From Clostridia bacterium (GTDB lineage: Bacteria > Bacillota > Clostridia > Acetivibrionales > DSM-2933), in contig JAOABQ010000017.1 in assembly GCA_026418275.1 (NCBI GenBank), positions 1 to 64,000 of the forward strand: 64,000 nt of DNA, in the 5' to 3' direction. The notes below the pieces were generated by a model. The model made no database searches, had not been told where the DNA came from, and saw only the letters and a list, made by a program, of their open reading frames with translations. Position 1 is the first letter of the stretch; every line of letters starts with the position of its first letter. This document shows, in pieces, positions 55,502 through 64,000 of the stretch. Made by a program: the position numbers and the translations under genes.

Positions 55502-56766
55502 AAAAGTATTGTTTGATATTTGGCATTGTTTTCATCTGGATGAGCTTGGCGGGGACAGCTTTTTCTATAGAAAATATAAGTGACTGGAAGTATTACAAGG
55601 AAATTAAGATTAAAAACGGAAATCAATATAAAGCTCTATATCTGGATGATGAGGTGTATCGCTATAGCAAATCCGATCTTTCTGATCTTAGGGTGATAGA
55701 TTCAAAAGGTGCAGCAATTTCCTACTATATACAAAAAGGCTGGGAGTCATCCAATCCCAATACAGTGTTTTATGAGGCAGAACGCATACATCGTTTTAAA
55801 GAAAACAATCATTCCTTTTACAATTTTAAAGTTATCCCGGTGAAAAGTAATACGGATATTCCAGTTAATAAGCTTTTTCTTTCGGTTGAGGCAGGGCAAT
55901 ACTTGAAAAATATCGAACTTTATGGAAGTTATGATAATGTGGAATGGGAATATATCATGAAGGATACAATTTACAAGGTTGAAAATCTGACAAAAAACGA
56001 AATTGCCTTAAACAATACTCAAAAATACAAGTACTATAGGATAAAGGTTTTGAATAACATTGAAAACATTAACATAACAAAGGCTAGTGTAATTTATGAT
56101 TCGGTAAACCTGGTTCATAATGATTATCTAAAGAGATCATACTTAAAATATGATATGGAAACAAAAGATAGGGATACATGGATAACCATCCAAAACGGTA
56201 ACAAACTTAAATTAAAATCTTTCAGGATAGATGCAGGGGGGAACTTCAACCGACATTACGAAATATATGAAAAGAATGGTAATGAATATAGCTATACCGG
56301 GATCAAAGGAGAAATCTACAACCTGAAGTTTAAGGATATGGATATTGCCAATACCGTTTTGGATTTATCCAGCCAGCCATTGAATTCACAGCTAATTAGG
56401 ATAAAAATATTCAATCAGGATGACCGTCCACTGGATATTAAAAATATTGAAGTAACAAGTTATGTGGATAAACTTGTTTTTGAAAGTAAAGGTGCGAAGG
56501 ACAATAAACTATATTTCGGCAGTGAGAAAGCAAGTAAGCCTCAGTACGAAATGGAGACTTTTAAAGGACATGTTGAAAAAGAAAGTCAGGACCTATGCAG
56601 TTTGGATAAGGTAATGCTGAACAAAGCAGCGGATAAAGGAAAAGAACAAAATAAAGAGGATGAAAAGAAGATAAACAGCAAGTTTATTTTCAATGCTGTT
56701 TTAATTTTACTATCTGTATGCCTTATCGGGTTGATTGCAAAAAAGCTTCGTATCAGACAATCCTAA
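55498..56766 (+). CDS. DUF3999-like membrane-anchored protein
   Basis: It starts with a TTG that overlaps the TGA of the DUF2339 gene, with GAGGGGG as ribosome site. The 422-residue product has a signal peptide (about 1-22), a large outer beta-rich domain and one C-terminal membrane helix (about 396-416, FNAVLILLSVCLIGLIA). The start of the mature part (WKYYKEIKI) and pairing with DUF2339 fit the DUF3999 family. It probably forms a membrane complex with the upstream product. Confidence 0.72.
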   Translation: MKKYCLIFGIVFIWMSLAGTAFSIENISDWKYYKEIKIKNGNQYKALYLDDEVYRYSKSDLSDLRVIDSKGAAISYYIQKGWESSNPNTVFYEAERIHRFKENNHSFYNFKVIPVKSNTDIPVNKLFLSVEAGQYLKNIELYGSYDNVEWEYIMKDTIYKVENLTKNEIALNNTQKYKYYRIKVLNNIENINITKASVIYDSVNLVHNDYLKRSYLKYDMETKDRDTWITIQNGNKLKLKSFRIDAGGNFNRHYEIYEKNGNEYSYTGIKGEIYNLKFKDMDIANTVLDLSSQPLNSQLIRIKIFNQDDRPLDIKNIEVTSYVDKLVFESKGAKDNKLYFGSEKASKPQYEMETFKGHVEKESQDLCSLDKVMLNKAADKGKEQNKEDEKKINSKFIFNAVLILLSVCLIGLIAKKLRIRQS

Positions 56767-56832
56767 CCGTCTAAGCTGGATTTTCCAAATTCCATGTAAA
56801 TTTTAAATAAGGTATAAGTCGAGTTTTATTTT

Positions 56833-56871
56833 GAGGCATAGGGTGCCTGGTGAGCAGCTTCCGTATGCCTC
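56833..56871. terminator. bidirectional hairpin between convergent genes
   Basis: GAGGCATA (56833-56840) pairs with TATGCCTC (56864-56871). The following sequence has T-rich parts on either side, so it may end both the DUF3999-like gene and the minus-strand gene at 56889. Confidence 0.6.
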
Positions 56872-56888
56872 AAACACTTTTTTAGCCC

Positions 56889-57170
56889 TTAAGTCTCGGT
56901 AAAAGGCTCGTATTCCTTTAAAAGCTTATAGTAACTCTCCTCAAAGTCCGAGTGACCGGTGTAGGCGTCAATGCGCTGCGCCATCTTTTCAAGGATACCC
57001 AGGGTATTGGCTCCATTTGCGTTTGTAATGGGATCATGTTGATCCGACATCATCTGAAGGGAATTTTTATAGGACTCCCTGAATTTATGCTCAAAATCTT
57101 TACTCACATGATCGAATGAGACATTGTTGATGTTAAATGAAGATTCAAAGTCTAAAGGTTTTTTTTCCAT
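56889..57170 (-). CDS. small conserved-looking protein, unknown
   Basis: The ATG at 57170 follows GGGGAGA. The 93-residue product is acidic and helical, with no membrane segment or cysteine. It reads like a real protein (LGILEKMAQRIDAYTG, YKLLKEYEPF), but I do not recognise it. It lies 124 bases downstream of another small gene on the same strand. Confidence 0.65.
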   Translation of the reverse strand: MEKKPLDFESSFNINNVSFDHVSKDFEHKFRESYKNSLQMMSDQHDPITNANGANTLGILEKMAQRIDAYTGHSDFEESYYKLLKEYEPFTET

Positions 57171-57294
57171 ATCAATTCTCCCCATATCATCGTTTGAAAA
57201 TTAAAATTTATTGATTTTTCCAGTACCTGAAGGTGCAGCATAAGCTTTTTTACAACATTTTGTCTTTTTGATAGCAATCAAACCATTGAGTAAT

Positions 57295-57459
57295 TTACCG
57301 GTCGTTTTTCATACTTTTTAAGTAGTCTTCATCAAATTTCTGAGAATGCAGGTAATTCATCAAGGTTTTATCTTTTAAATTATCATCATTAAAAGTATTC
57401 CGCTTCTTTAACTCCAAAATGAATTTTTGTAAATCCTCCGGATAGTTCTTCATATCCAT
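57295..57459 (-). CDS. 54-residue protein, unknown
   Basis: The ATG at 57459 follows GGGGGTG and opens a 54-codon frame (MDMKNYPEDLQKFILELKKR at the start, ending YLKSMKNDR). The composition is that of a folded, charged helical protein with good codon use. It is short, and I recognise no family. It may form a two-gene operon with the 93-residue protein. TATAAT on the minus strand at about 57507-57502 may be its -10 box. Confidence 0.6.
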   Translation of the reverse strand: MDMKNYPEDLQKFILELKKRNTFNDDNLKDKTLMNYLHSQKFDEDYLKSMKNDR

Positions 57460-57694
57460 AACAACACCCCCATATATGATTTGTCTTTGAACAGTTATTA
57501 TACAGTGTTAGTATTTGGATTTTGTTAAGATTTACACATAAAAAATTAACAAATCTAAAAGTTTTAAAGGAATTTCGGGTTGGACACAAAGAATCAAAGT
57601 AAATATTTTACCCATAAGGCTGGAGGATCTTTAAGTTAAAAGGTATAATTGTATTATGTATAAACCTATGGATCAAAGCAGAAAGGAAATCACT

Positions 57695-58693
57695 ATGAAA
57701 CCGATTAAGCTTGGAATTATCGGATGCGGCATCGCGGCAAAGGATCTTCACTGGCCTGCACTGAGTCGGATGAGGGAAAAATTTGAAATTGTCATGGTTT
57801 GCAATCATACAGCAGAGAAGGCAAAGGAATTCTCTCAGATGGCAGGAAATATCCCCTATGTGCTGGACTATAAGGAACTCCTTGGAAATAAGGATATCGA
57901 GGCTGTTGACATTATCCTTCCCATACATTTGAATTACCAGGTTACAAGGGATGCCCTGGAAGCGGGGAAACATGTGATGGTAGAAAAGCCGCTGGCGGCA
58001 AACCTTGAAGAGGCAAAACAGATGCTGGAACTGGAACGGAAATATAAAGAAGTCGTAATGGTAGCAGAAAATTTCCGGTATCATCCTATCTTTTTAAAGA
58101 CAAAGGAATACCTGGACCAGGGAAAAATCGGTGACCCCTATGCTGTTTTTTGGAATCATTTTTGTCATTTGCGTATGGATAATAAATATGCAAAGACTTT
58201 GTGGAGATTAAACCACCAGTACCCGGGCGGGTTCATTACCGATGGGGGAGTACATAATATTGCAGTCTTCCGGGATTTATTCGGGGATATTATTTCAGGT
58301 ATATCCTCTACAAAAAGTGTTAACCGTACTATTGGAGAAATTGATTCCATGAGCTTTCAGTTTACTACCGAAAAGAATGTAAACGGAGTTTTTAACACGT
58401 ATTATAGTGCTAATGGGTATTCGGAAAATCGGATTTTGATACTGGGAAAAGAAGGAACAATCATAATTCAGGGAGACCGTATACAAATTAAAAGAGAGGG
58501 CTTTCCCGATGTTGAAGAAACCATTGAGAGTGACTGGGGATACCGTGGAGAATTTGAAGATTTCTACCATGCCATACGGTCGGGACGGAAGGTAGTAAGC
58601 TCTTTTTTTGAGGCATACCGAGATCTTGAAGTAATGATTGCCGCATTGGATTCTGCTGAGCAATGGAAGCATTTCACCTTTAAAAAGGAATAA
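57695..58693 (+). CDS. Gfo/Idh/MocA-family oxidoreductase
   Basis: The ATG at 57695 follows AAAGGAA; an earlier in-frame ATG has no site. The 332-residue enzyme has an N-terminal NAD(P)-binding motif LGIIGCGIA, the EKPLAANLEEA motif that positions the catalytic Lys, and a C-terminal alpha/beta domain with GGFITDGGVHNIAVF. Members oxidise or reduce sugars, inositols and similar compounds. The substrate is not evident. A terminator follows it, so it is not part of the cyanophycin operon. Confidence 0.9.
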   Translation: MKPIKLGIIGCGIAAKDLHWPALSRMREKFEIVMVCNHTAEKAKEFSQMAGNIPYVLDYKELLGNKDIEAVDIILPIHLNYQVTRDALEAGKHVMVEKPLAANLEEAKQMLELERKYKEVVMVAENFRYHPIFLKTKEYLDQGKIGDPYAVFWNHFCHLRMDNKYAKTLWRLNHQYPGGFITDGGVHNIAVFRDLFGDIISGISSTKSVNRTIGEIDSMSFQFTTEKNVNGVFNTYYSANGYSENRILILGKEGTIIIQGDRIQIKREGFPDVEETIESDWGYRGEFEDFYHAIRSGRKVVSSFFEAYRDLEVMIAALDSAEQWKHFTFKKE

Positions 58694-58713
58694 CATGGAT
58701 TGATTAACAATAG

Positions 58714-58759
58714 CGTGAAAATTCAATTTATCCATAAAATCATTTTCACGATCTAATTA
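58714..58759. repeat. hairpin repeat, copy 1
   Basis: CGTGAAAAT (58714-58722) and ATTTTCACG (58742-58750) form a 9-bp stem. The 46 bases recur nearly unchanged at 58941-58988. Confidence 0.75.
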
Positions 58760-58769
58760 ATTAAAGTAC

Positions 58770-58828
58770 ATACTCACTTTGAGTTATTTGGCAATGTGTG
58801 CCTAAATTCAAAGTGAGTATTTTATTTT
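58770..58828 (+). terminator. strong terminator of the oxidoreductase gene
   Basis: ATACTCACTTTGA (58770-58782) pairs perfectly with TCAAAGTGAGTAT (58808-58820), followed by a T-rich run. Confidence 0.9.
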
Positions 58829-58940
58829 GATTTAATAATTTATTAAATTTTGGGAATAATATAAATCGCTGTTTTGAATTGATATATATTGAACGGGATA
58901 AAGAATTTACATCGCGCTTAAAATTTCATTGATTTAATAT

Positions 58941-58988
58941 CGTGAAAATTCAATTTATTTATGAAAAATCGTTTTCACGATCTGATTA
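58941..58988. repeat. hairpin repeat, copy 2
   Basis: Begins with CGTGAAAATTCAATTTAT, as copy 1 does, and closes with TTTTCACGATCTGATTA. It lies 42 bases ahead of the isoaspartyl dipeptidase start, a position where a regulator could bind the palindromic ends. Confidence 0.75.
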
Positions 58989-59030
58989 GTTACGATAAAC
59001 CCATAATATGTGTGTATCATAGGAGGAACT

Positions 59031-60179
59031 GTGTTTACATTATTAAAGAATGCCCAGTGTTATGTTCCTGAATATCAAGACAAAAAGGATATTTTGATTG
59101 TATATGATAAAATCCTAAAAATTTCAGAGAATATTCCGGCGGATAACCTATGGGATATGGAAGTGATAGACTGCAGTGAAAAAATAATTTGCCCCGGATT
59201 GATTGACCAACACGTGCACATCACCGGTGGAGGCGGGGAAGAAGGGCCTATCAGCAGGATTCCGGAAATCATGCTGAGTGAAATAGCTACTGCGGGGGTG
59301 ACCACACTTGTTGGTGTACTTGGGGTAGATAATATAACAAGAAGCATAGCAGGGCTTTTAGCCAAAGCACAGGCTTTAGACCAAGAAGGAATAACCACTT
59401 ATATTTATACAGGGAGTTATAGTGTGCCAACTGCCACCATGACAGGAAAGGTCATGACCGATATTGCAATTATTGATAAAGTAATTGGCGTTGGGGAAAT
59501 TGCCATATCGGATCACCGTTCATCCCACCCCTCCCTGGATTCTCTCAGGGAACTGGTCAATGAGGCCAGAGTGGGCGGGTTAATCGGCGGAAAAGCGGGA
59601 ATTGTACACATCCATGTAGGAGATGGTAAAGAAGGCCTGGGTTCTTTATTTAAATTACTGGATGAATCAGATTTTCCCATCGAAATGTTTGTTCCAACCC
59701 ACGTAAACCGGAATAAAACGCTTTTTGAACAAGCTGTGAATTATGCGAAGGGTGGAGGGTACATCGACCTTACCGCAGGAGAAAAAAGCGAAAAGGGATA
59801 TAGTGTTATGGATGCGTTGGAGATCATTTTTAAAAGCGGCGCAAACATTGGGAACATTACTGTATCCTCCGACGGAAATGGCAGTATGCCTTTGGAAGGG
59901 GGACAATCCGGGGTTGGAACCGTTGTCCAGCTGTTTGAAGATATCCGTGCTTCCATTCTCCAAAAGAAGCTCAATATAGAACAGGTTTTAAAAACGGTTA
60001 CATCCAATGTGGCGAAAATTTTAAAAATCTACCCGAAGAAGGGCGCACTGAAAGTAGGCAGTGATGCAGATGTTTTAATTTTGAACAAGGATGACCTGAG
60101 CATAGATTCTTTGATTGCCCGTGGGAATTTTATAATAAAAAACAAAAATGTAATTAAAAGGGGAAAATATGAAAAATAG
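59031..60179 (+). CDS. iadA: isoaspartyl dipeptidase
   Basis: The start chosen is a GTG at 59031, five bases after GGAGG; an in-frame ATG at 59010 precedes that site. The 382-residue amidohydrolase has the metal-binding DQHVH (His61, His63) with GGGGEEGP after it, further ligands in VPTHVNR and the Asp in TVSSDGNGS. It splits beta-aspartyl dipeptides. Cyanophycinase releases beta-Asp-Arg, so this enzyme completes cyanophycin breakdown to Asp and Arg. It is the first of the cyanophycin genes; cphB follows. Confidence 0.92.
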   Translation: MFTLLKNAQCYVPEYQDKKDILIVYDKILKISENIPADNLWDMEVIDCSEKIICPGLIDQHVHITGGGGEEGPISRIPEIMLSEIATAGVTTLVGVLGVDNITRSIAGLLAKAQALDQEGITTYIYTGSYSVPTATMTGKVMTDIAIIDKVIGVGEIAISDHRSSHPSLDSLRELVNEARVGGLIGGKAGIVHIHVGDGKEGLGSLFKLLDESDFPIEMFVPTHVNRNKTLFEQAVNYAKGGGYIDLTAGEKSEKGYSVMDALEIIFKSGANIGNITVSSDGNGSMPLEGGQSGVGTVVQLFEDIRASILQKKLNIEQVLKTVTSNVAKILKIYPKKGALKVGSDADVLILNKDDLSIDSLIARGNFIIKNKNVIKRGKYEK

Positions 60180-60263
60180 CCTTAATAACTTTTGTATTTT
60201 ATGTCCATACTTTTAAATATAACAGGAATTTGGTGTTCTGAATTCATACAATGGAGGACAACA

Positions 60264-61073
60264 ATGGGTGAGAAAGCAAGAGGTAATCTTATCATTATCG
60301 GGGGTGCCGAAGATAAAAAAGGTGAAAGTAAGATATTGAAATATGTTGTCAATTTGATCGGCGGCCCTGAGGGAAGGTTATTGATCCTTACTACAGCTTC
60401 AGAGGTTCAAGGCGAAGTTGGAACGGAATACAGGGAAGTATTCGGTAAGCTTGGAGTGAATAACATTGATGTTTTGGATATAAATTCACGGGATGAAGCC
60501 AACATGGATGAAAATTGCGATAGAATCCGGAATGCTTCAGGCATTTTCTTTACAGGCGGGGATCAACTTAGGATAACAAGTATCCTAGGCGGAACAAAAG
60601 CCAATGAAGCTTTAAAGGAAGCATATCTAAACGGTGTTGTGATTATCGGCACCAGTGCGGGTGCTTCTGTAATGAGCAGCACCATGATTGTAGATGGAAA
60701 CAGCAATGACCCTGCAAGAAAATGCACGACGAAAATGGCGCCGGGATTAGGTTTACTGGAAGAGGCAATCATTGACCAGCACTTTGAGCAAAGAGGAAGA
60801 ATCGGAAGGCTTTTGTGCGGAGTTGCTGAAAATCCCTATATGTTAGGTATTGGGATTGATGAAGATACAGCAATCCGGGTTTATCCGGATGCACATTTTG
60901 AAGTGCTGGGTTCCAATGCTGTCACTGTATTGGACGGTAGGTCCATTAAGAGTTCCAATGTATCCGAACTGAAGCCTGACGAGATTTTGTCCATTACCGA
61001 TGTAACACTACATGTTTTGGCAAACGGTTATGGTTTCAATATGCAGGACCGGGAAGTTTTGCGACTTCATTAA
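60264..61073 (+). CDS. cphB: cyanophycinase
   Basis: The ATG at 60264 follows GGAGG; an earlier in-frame ATG at 60192 has no site. The 269-residue peptidase of family S51 has the nucleophile Ser131 in GTSAGAS and FFTGGDQLRI. It cleaves cyanophycin to beta-Asp-Arg dipeptides. No signal peptide is seen, so it acts inside the cell. It lies between iadA and cphA. Confidence 0.95.
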   Translation: MGEKARGNLIIIGGAEDKKGESKILKYVVNLIGGPEGRLLILTTASEVQGEVGTEYREVFGKLGVNNIDVLDINSRDEANMDENCDRIRNASGIFFTGGDQLRITSILGGTKANEALKEAYLNGVVIIGTSAGASVMSSTMIVDGNSNDPARKCTTKMAPGLGLLEEAIIDQHFEQRGRIGRLLCGVAENPYMLGIGIDEDTAIRVYPDAHFEVLGSNAVTVLDGRSIKSSNVSELKPDEILSITDVTLHVLANGYGFNMQDREVLRLH

Positions 61074-61098
61074 GAATTAGGAAACGAGGGATAAAAAG

Positions 61099-63774
61099 GT
61101 GGAAATTCAATATATACAGACCTTTGAAGGAAGAAATATTTACAGCCATCGGCCTGTGATAAAAATGGTTGTAGATATCGGAGAATTATACGATACACCT
61201 ACAAAGGATTTTAGAGGGTTTAACGAAAAACTGCTGGAATTCTTTCCAGGGCTTAAAACACATTTCTGCTCAAAGGGCTATGAGGGAGGATTTGTAGAGA
61301 GACTTCACGAAGGAACTTATATTGGCCACGTGACCGAACATCTTATTTTAGAACTTCAAAGCAGGCTGGGGTATACCGTAATTCATGGAAAGACCCGGGT
61401 GATAAGAGAACCTTCCCTCTATGCAATTGTTTTCGAATATAAAAATGAAATACTGGGAATTGAATGCGGTAAAGCAGCGATTGATATTGTTACGGCTTTC
61501 ATTAAGGATCAAAAAATCAATATCTCAAATATTCTGGAATATTTAACGAAAATTGCTGTAGAAGCAGAATTGGGTCCCAGTACAAAAGCAATTTTTGATG
61601 AAGCTAAAAAAAGAGGTATACCTGTAAGAAGAATAGGAAACGAGAGTTTGTTGCAGCTAGGGTACGGAAAATATACAAGATATATTGAGGCAGCACTTTC
61701 AGATGCGGTAAGTTGTATCAATGTGGATATCGCAGGCAATAAACATTTGACAAAGCAAATTTTAAGAGATCATGATATCCCTGTCCCCAAGGGTGGAATC
61801 GCTTATTCGGAAGATATGGCGGTGAGAATGGCCAATGAAATCGGATATCCGGTGGTTTTAAAACCTTTTAATGGAAACCAGGGGAAAGGGGTAACCCTCA
61901 ATATTATCAATGACACACAAATCAAAGAAGCGTATAATCAAGCGCAGAAGGTTAATAAAACAGTCATTGTTGAAAAGCATATTAAAGGAAAGGATTACAG
62001 AATCCTTGTTGTGGGTGACAAGATATCGGCTGTGTCCGAAAGAAAACCGCCTCAAGTCATAGGAGATGGCGTTCATACCGTAAGACAGCTTGTGGAAATG
62101 GAAAACCGGAACCCGAATCGTGGTGAGGATCATGAAAAGCCTCTTACCAAGATTAAGCTGGATCAGGTGGCACTTCATGCGCTAAAAAGGAATAGTTTGG
62201 ATGAAGAACACATTCCTTCCCGGGATGAGGTTGTAAACTTAAGAGACAATGGAAACTTGAGTACAGGTGGGACAGCCAGGGATTGTACCGATGAAATTCA
62301 TCCCTTCAACCGGCTGATCGCAATCAAGGCGGTTAAAGCAATCGGTTTGGATATTGCCGGAGTAGATATGACAATAGAGGATATAAAGATGCCCATTCAT
62401 CCACAGAATGGGGCGATTATTGAAATCAATGCAGCCCCGGGAATCCGGATGCATGTACACCCTTCGGAAGGCCAGCCGAGAAATGTCGCTGCAGATATTT
62501 TAGAAATGATGTACCCGGAAGGTGCTCCTTCCTCCATACCCATTGTATCAATCACAGGAACTAATGGAAAAACTACGACTACAAGACTTATAAGCCATAC
62601 ACTCGCCGTGGCTGGAAAAAAAGTTGGCATGACTTCCACCAGTGGAGTGTTTATTGATGGCCGGTGTGTATTAAAGGGAGATAATACCGGTGCAATGAGT
62701 GCAAAAATGGTATTATCCAACAAGGAAGTGGATGCGGCAGTACTTGAAACTGCCAGAGGAGGACTTGTAAAAAGAGGGCTGGGCTACGACCTGGCCGATG
62801 TGGGTGTGATCACCAATATTAGTGATGACCATATCGGTTTGGATGGAATCAATACCATTGAAGATTTAGCTTTTACCAAAGCATTGGTGATAGAGGCTGT
62901 GAAGCCCCAAGGGTATGCGGTTTTAAATGCGGACGACCCGATGATTGACTATCTCCTTGAAAGAGTCCGCTCAAAAGTAATTCTTTTTTCAAAGAATAAT
63001 GATAATCCTCTTTTAAAGAAGTATAGCCAATCCGGCGGGTTGACTGTATATATAGAAAAAGATGAGATTGTAATAGACGGGATTGGGAACAAGGCTTCTG
63101 TCGTAAACGTGAGTGAAATACCCATCACTTTTGGTGGAATCCTTGAATGCAATATAGAGAACTCCCTTGCCGCCGCAGCTGCATTATATGGTTTGGGGAT
63201 TTCAATAAATTTGATTCGTGAAGGATTAAAAACCTTTCAATCGGATATCGCGTCAAACCCGGGTAGATTCAATGTTTTCGATCTTGGAGACTTTAAAGTT
63301 ATGTTGGATTACAGTCACAACCCTCCAGGTTATGAGGCAGTAGGGCGGTTTATACAAAAATTGGGGAAGGGAAGGCTGGTTGGTATAATCGGTGTACCCG
63401 GAGATCGAATGGATGGAAGTGCAATAGAAGTTGGAAAGATCAGTGCCAAGTATTTTTCAAAGGTCTATATCAAAGAAGACTTGGATTTAAGAGGAAGAAA
63501 ACCGGGTGAAATTGCCGACTTGCTTTTAAACGGTTGTGTAAGCGGCGGGCTAAAAAAGGAAAATATTCAGGTAATAAACTCTGAACTCAAAGCACTTGAA
63601 ATCGCAATATTGGATGCACAGCCCGGGGATTTGATCGTCATGTTCTATGAAGAATTTGAAAGTGCGGTTGATCTCATTGAAAGATATAAAAAAGAATTGG
63701 AAAATGATCATATAAAAGAAAATTGCATATGCATTACAAATCCAGTGGAAGAAAGTGTTATAGTAAGGCCGTAA
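61099..63774 (+). CDS. cphA: cyanophycin synthetase
   Basis: It starts with a GTG after GAGGG. The 891-residue enzyme has an N-terminal domain (about 1-160), an ATP-grasp domain (about 200-480; GYPVVLKPFNGNQGKGV) and a Mur-ligase-like domain with the P loop ITGTNGKTT (485-493) and the substrate-binding LDYSHNPPGYEA. It adds Asp to the backbone and then Arg to each side chain using two ATP. The length fits CphA1. It follows cphB by 25 bases and completes an operon for both synthesis and breakdown. Confidence 0.96.
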   Translation: MEIQYIQTFEGRNIYSHRPVIKMVVDIGELYDTPTKDFRGFNEKLLEFFPGLKTHFCSKGYEGGFVERLHEGTYIGHVTEHLILELQSRLGYTVIHGKTRVIREPSLYAIVFEYKNEILGIECGKAAIDIVTAFIKDQKINISNILEYLTKIAVEAELGPSTKAIFDEAKKRGIPVRRIGNESLLQLGYGKYTRYIEAALSDAVSCINVDIAGNKHLTKQILRDHDIPVPKGGIAYSEDMAVRMANEIGYPVVLKPFNGNQGKGVTLNIINDTQIKEAYNQAQKVNKTVIVEKHIKGKDYRILVVGDKISAVSERKPPQVIGDGVHTVRQLVEMENRNPNRGEDHEKPLTKIKLDQVALHALKRNSLDEEHIPSRDEVVNLRDNGNLSTGGTARDCTDEIHPFNRLIAIKAVKAIGLDIAGVDMTIEDIKMPIHPQNGAIIEINAAPGIRMHVHPSEGQPRNVAADILEMMYPEGAPSSIPIVSITGTNGKTTTTRLISHTLAVAGKKVGMTSTSGVFIDGRCVLKGDNTGAMSAKMVLSNKEVDAAVLETARGGLVKRGLGYDLADVGVITNISDDHIGLDGINTIEDLAFTKALVIEAVKPQGYAVLNADDPMIDYLLERVRSKVILFSKNNDNPLLKKYSQSGGLTVYIEKDEIVIDGIGNKASVVNVSEIPITFGGILECNIENSLAAAAALYGLGISINLIREGLKTFQSDIASNPGRFNVFDLGDFKVMLDYSHNPPGYEAVGRFIQKLGKGRLVGIIGVPGDRMDGSAIEVGKISAKYFSKVYIKEDLDLRGRKPGEIADLLLNGCVSGGLKKENIQVINSELKALEIAILDAQPGDLIVMFYEEFESAVDLIERYKKELENDHIKENCICITNPVEESVIVRP

Positions 63775-63798
63775 TGGACAATTAAAGGAGGAATCGTT

Positions 63799-64000
63799 AT
63801 AGACAGCAATAGTAAAACACGATTTGTTGAATTAATTCAGCAATTGGAAAATACAGAAAAGGAAAAGTGCAATCTATCACTTATTTTTGCAGAAATTTTT
63901 AAGGATGAAATCAATGCCAATGAGGAACAGGATTTATACCAGGGAGTAAAAAAGGTCATCAAAAAATATATGAATCATGGAGAAGGACTTGCAGCCATTA
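63799..64000 (+). CDS. partial hypothetical protein, possible ATA start
   Basis: The frame continues to the end of the window. No ATG, GTG or TTG lies at the expected place after the excellent AAAGGAGG at 63784-63791; the codon at ideal spacing is ATA (63799). The 67 visible residues are helical and charged (LIQQLENTEKEK, YQGVKKVIKKY). No family is recognised. It is co-oriented with cphA, 24 bases after its stop and in the same frame. Confidence 0.6.
   Translation, partial: MDSNSKTRFVELIQQLENTEKEKCNLSLIFAEIFKDEINANEEQDLYQGVKKVIKKYMNHGEGLAAI

Noticed and set aside
1..64000. CRISPR array, tRNA or rRNA genes
   Set aside because: No regularly spaced direct repeats and no tRNA-like cloverleaf or rRNA stretch was seen on reading both strands; a tRNAscan or covariance search would settle it.

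Overview
The window looks like a low-GC, spore-forming, polysaccharide-degrading clostridium, probably near the Acetivibrio/Ruminiclostridium group. The pointers are three secreted proteins that share one dockerin cassette, Spo0E and AbrB-type regulators, a clostridial accessory SecA, strong GGAGG ribosome sites with frequent GTG/TTG starts, and many rho-independent terminators. This placement is inference; there is no rRNA gene in the window.

Layout. 1-9.9 kb: a decayed MMPL transporter tail, an FAD oxidoreductase of geranylgeranyl-reductase type, a 1622-residue secreted subtilisin with 12 kelch motifs and a dockerin, and a secreted stalk-domain protein. 10-18 kb: an autoregulated membrane protein/XRE/hydrolase operon, a dockerin protein carrying two proteinase-inhibitor-like domains, a GalT/HIT-type protein, and a DUF2975/XRE/DUF4153 operon. 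18.4-27.5 kb: a 2742-residue NRPS whose first adenylation domain is interrupted by a methyltransferase and whose last module lacks an adenylation domain, followed by an iron-sulfur protein. 27.6-34.8 kb: a triple-PA14 secreted protein, a small membrane protein, a SecA2-like ATPase and a two-component system. 35-41.3 kb: a divergent arsenic locus (MarR-ArsM against ArsR-ACR3) running into a phosphoesterase and an XPD-like helicase. 41.5-49.7 kb: a dockerin chitinase, receiver proteins, Spo0E, AbrB, a His-rich protein with a minimal kinase, and an NfeD/SPFH pair. 49.8-56.8 kb: a Sfp-type phosphopantetheinyl transferase, an ECF sigma/anti-sigma pair and a DUF2339/DUF3999-like pair. 56.9-64 kb: two small genes, a Gfo/Idh/MocA oxidoreductase and a cyanophycin operon (isoaspartyl dipeptidase, cyanophycinase, cyanophycin synthetase) ending in a partial gene.

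How it fits together. The dockerin protease, the dockerin inhibitor-like protein and the dockerin chitinase could sit on the same scaffold or cell surface. The phosphopantetheinyl transferase can activate the three carrier domains of the NRPS. The arsenic genes give methylation and efflux under two regulators, each facing a palindrome. The cyanophycin genes make and break a nitrogen-storage polymer, presumably around sporulation.

Non-coding structure includes two copies of a 107-bp TA-bounded MITE-like element (one splits a response-regulator gene), a 102-bp nested palindrome, and a duplicated hairpin ahead of the cyanophycin operon. The strongest candidates for something undescribed are the NRPS and the protease/inhibitor dockerin set.
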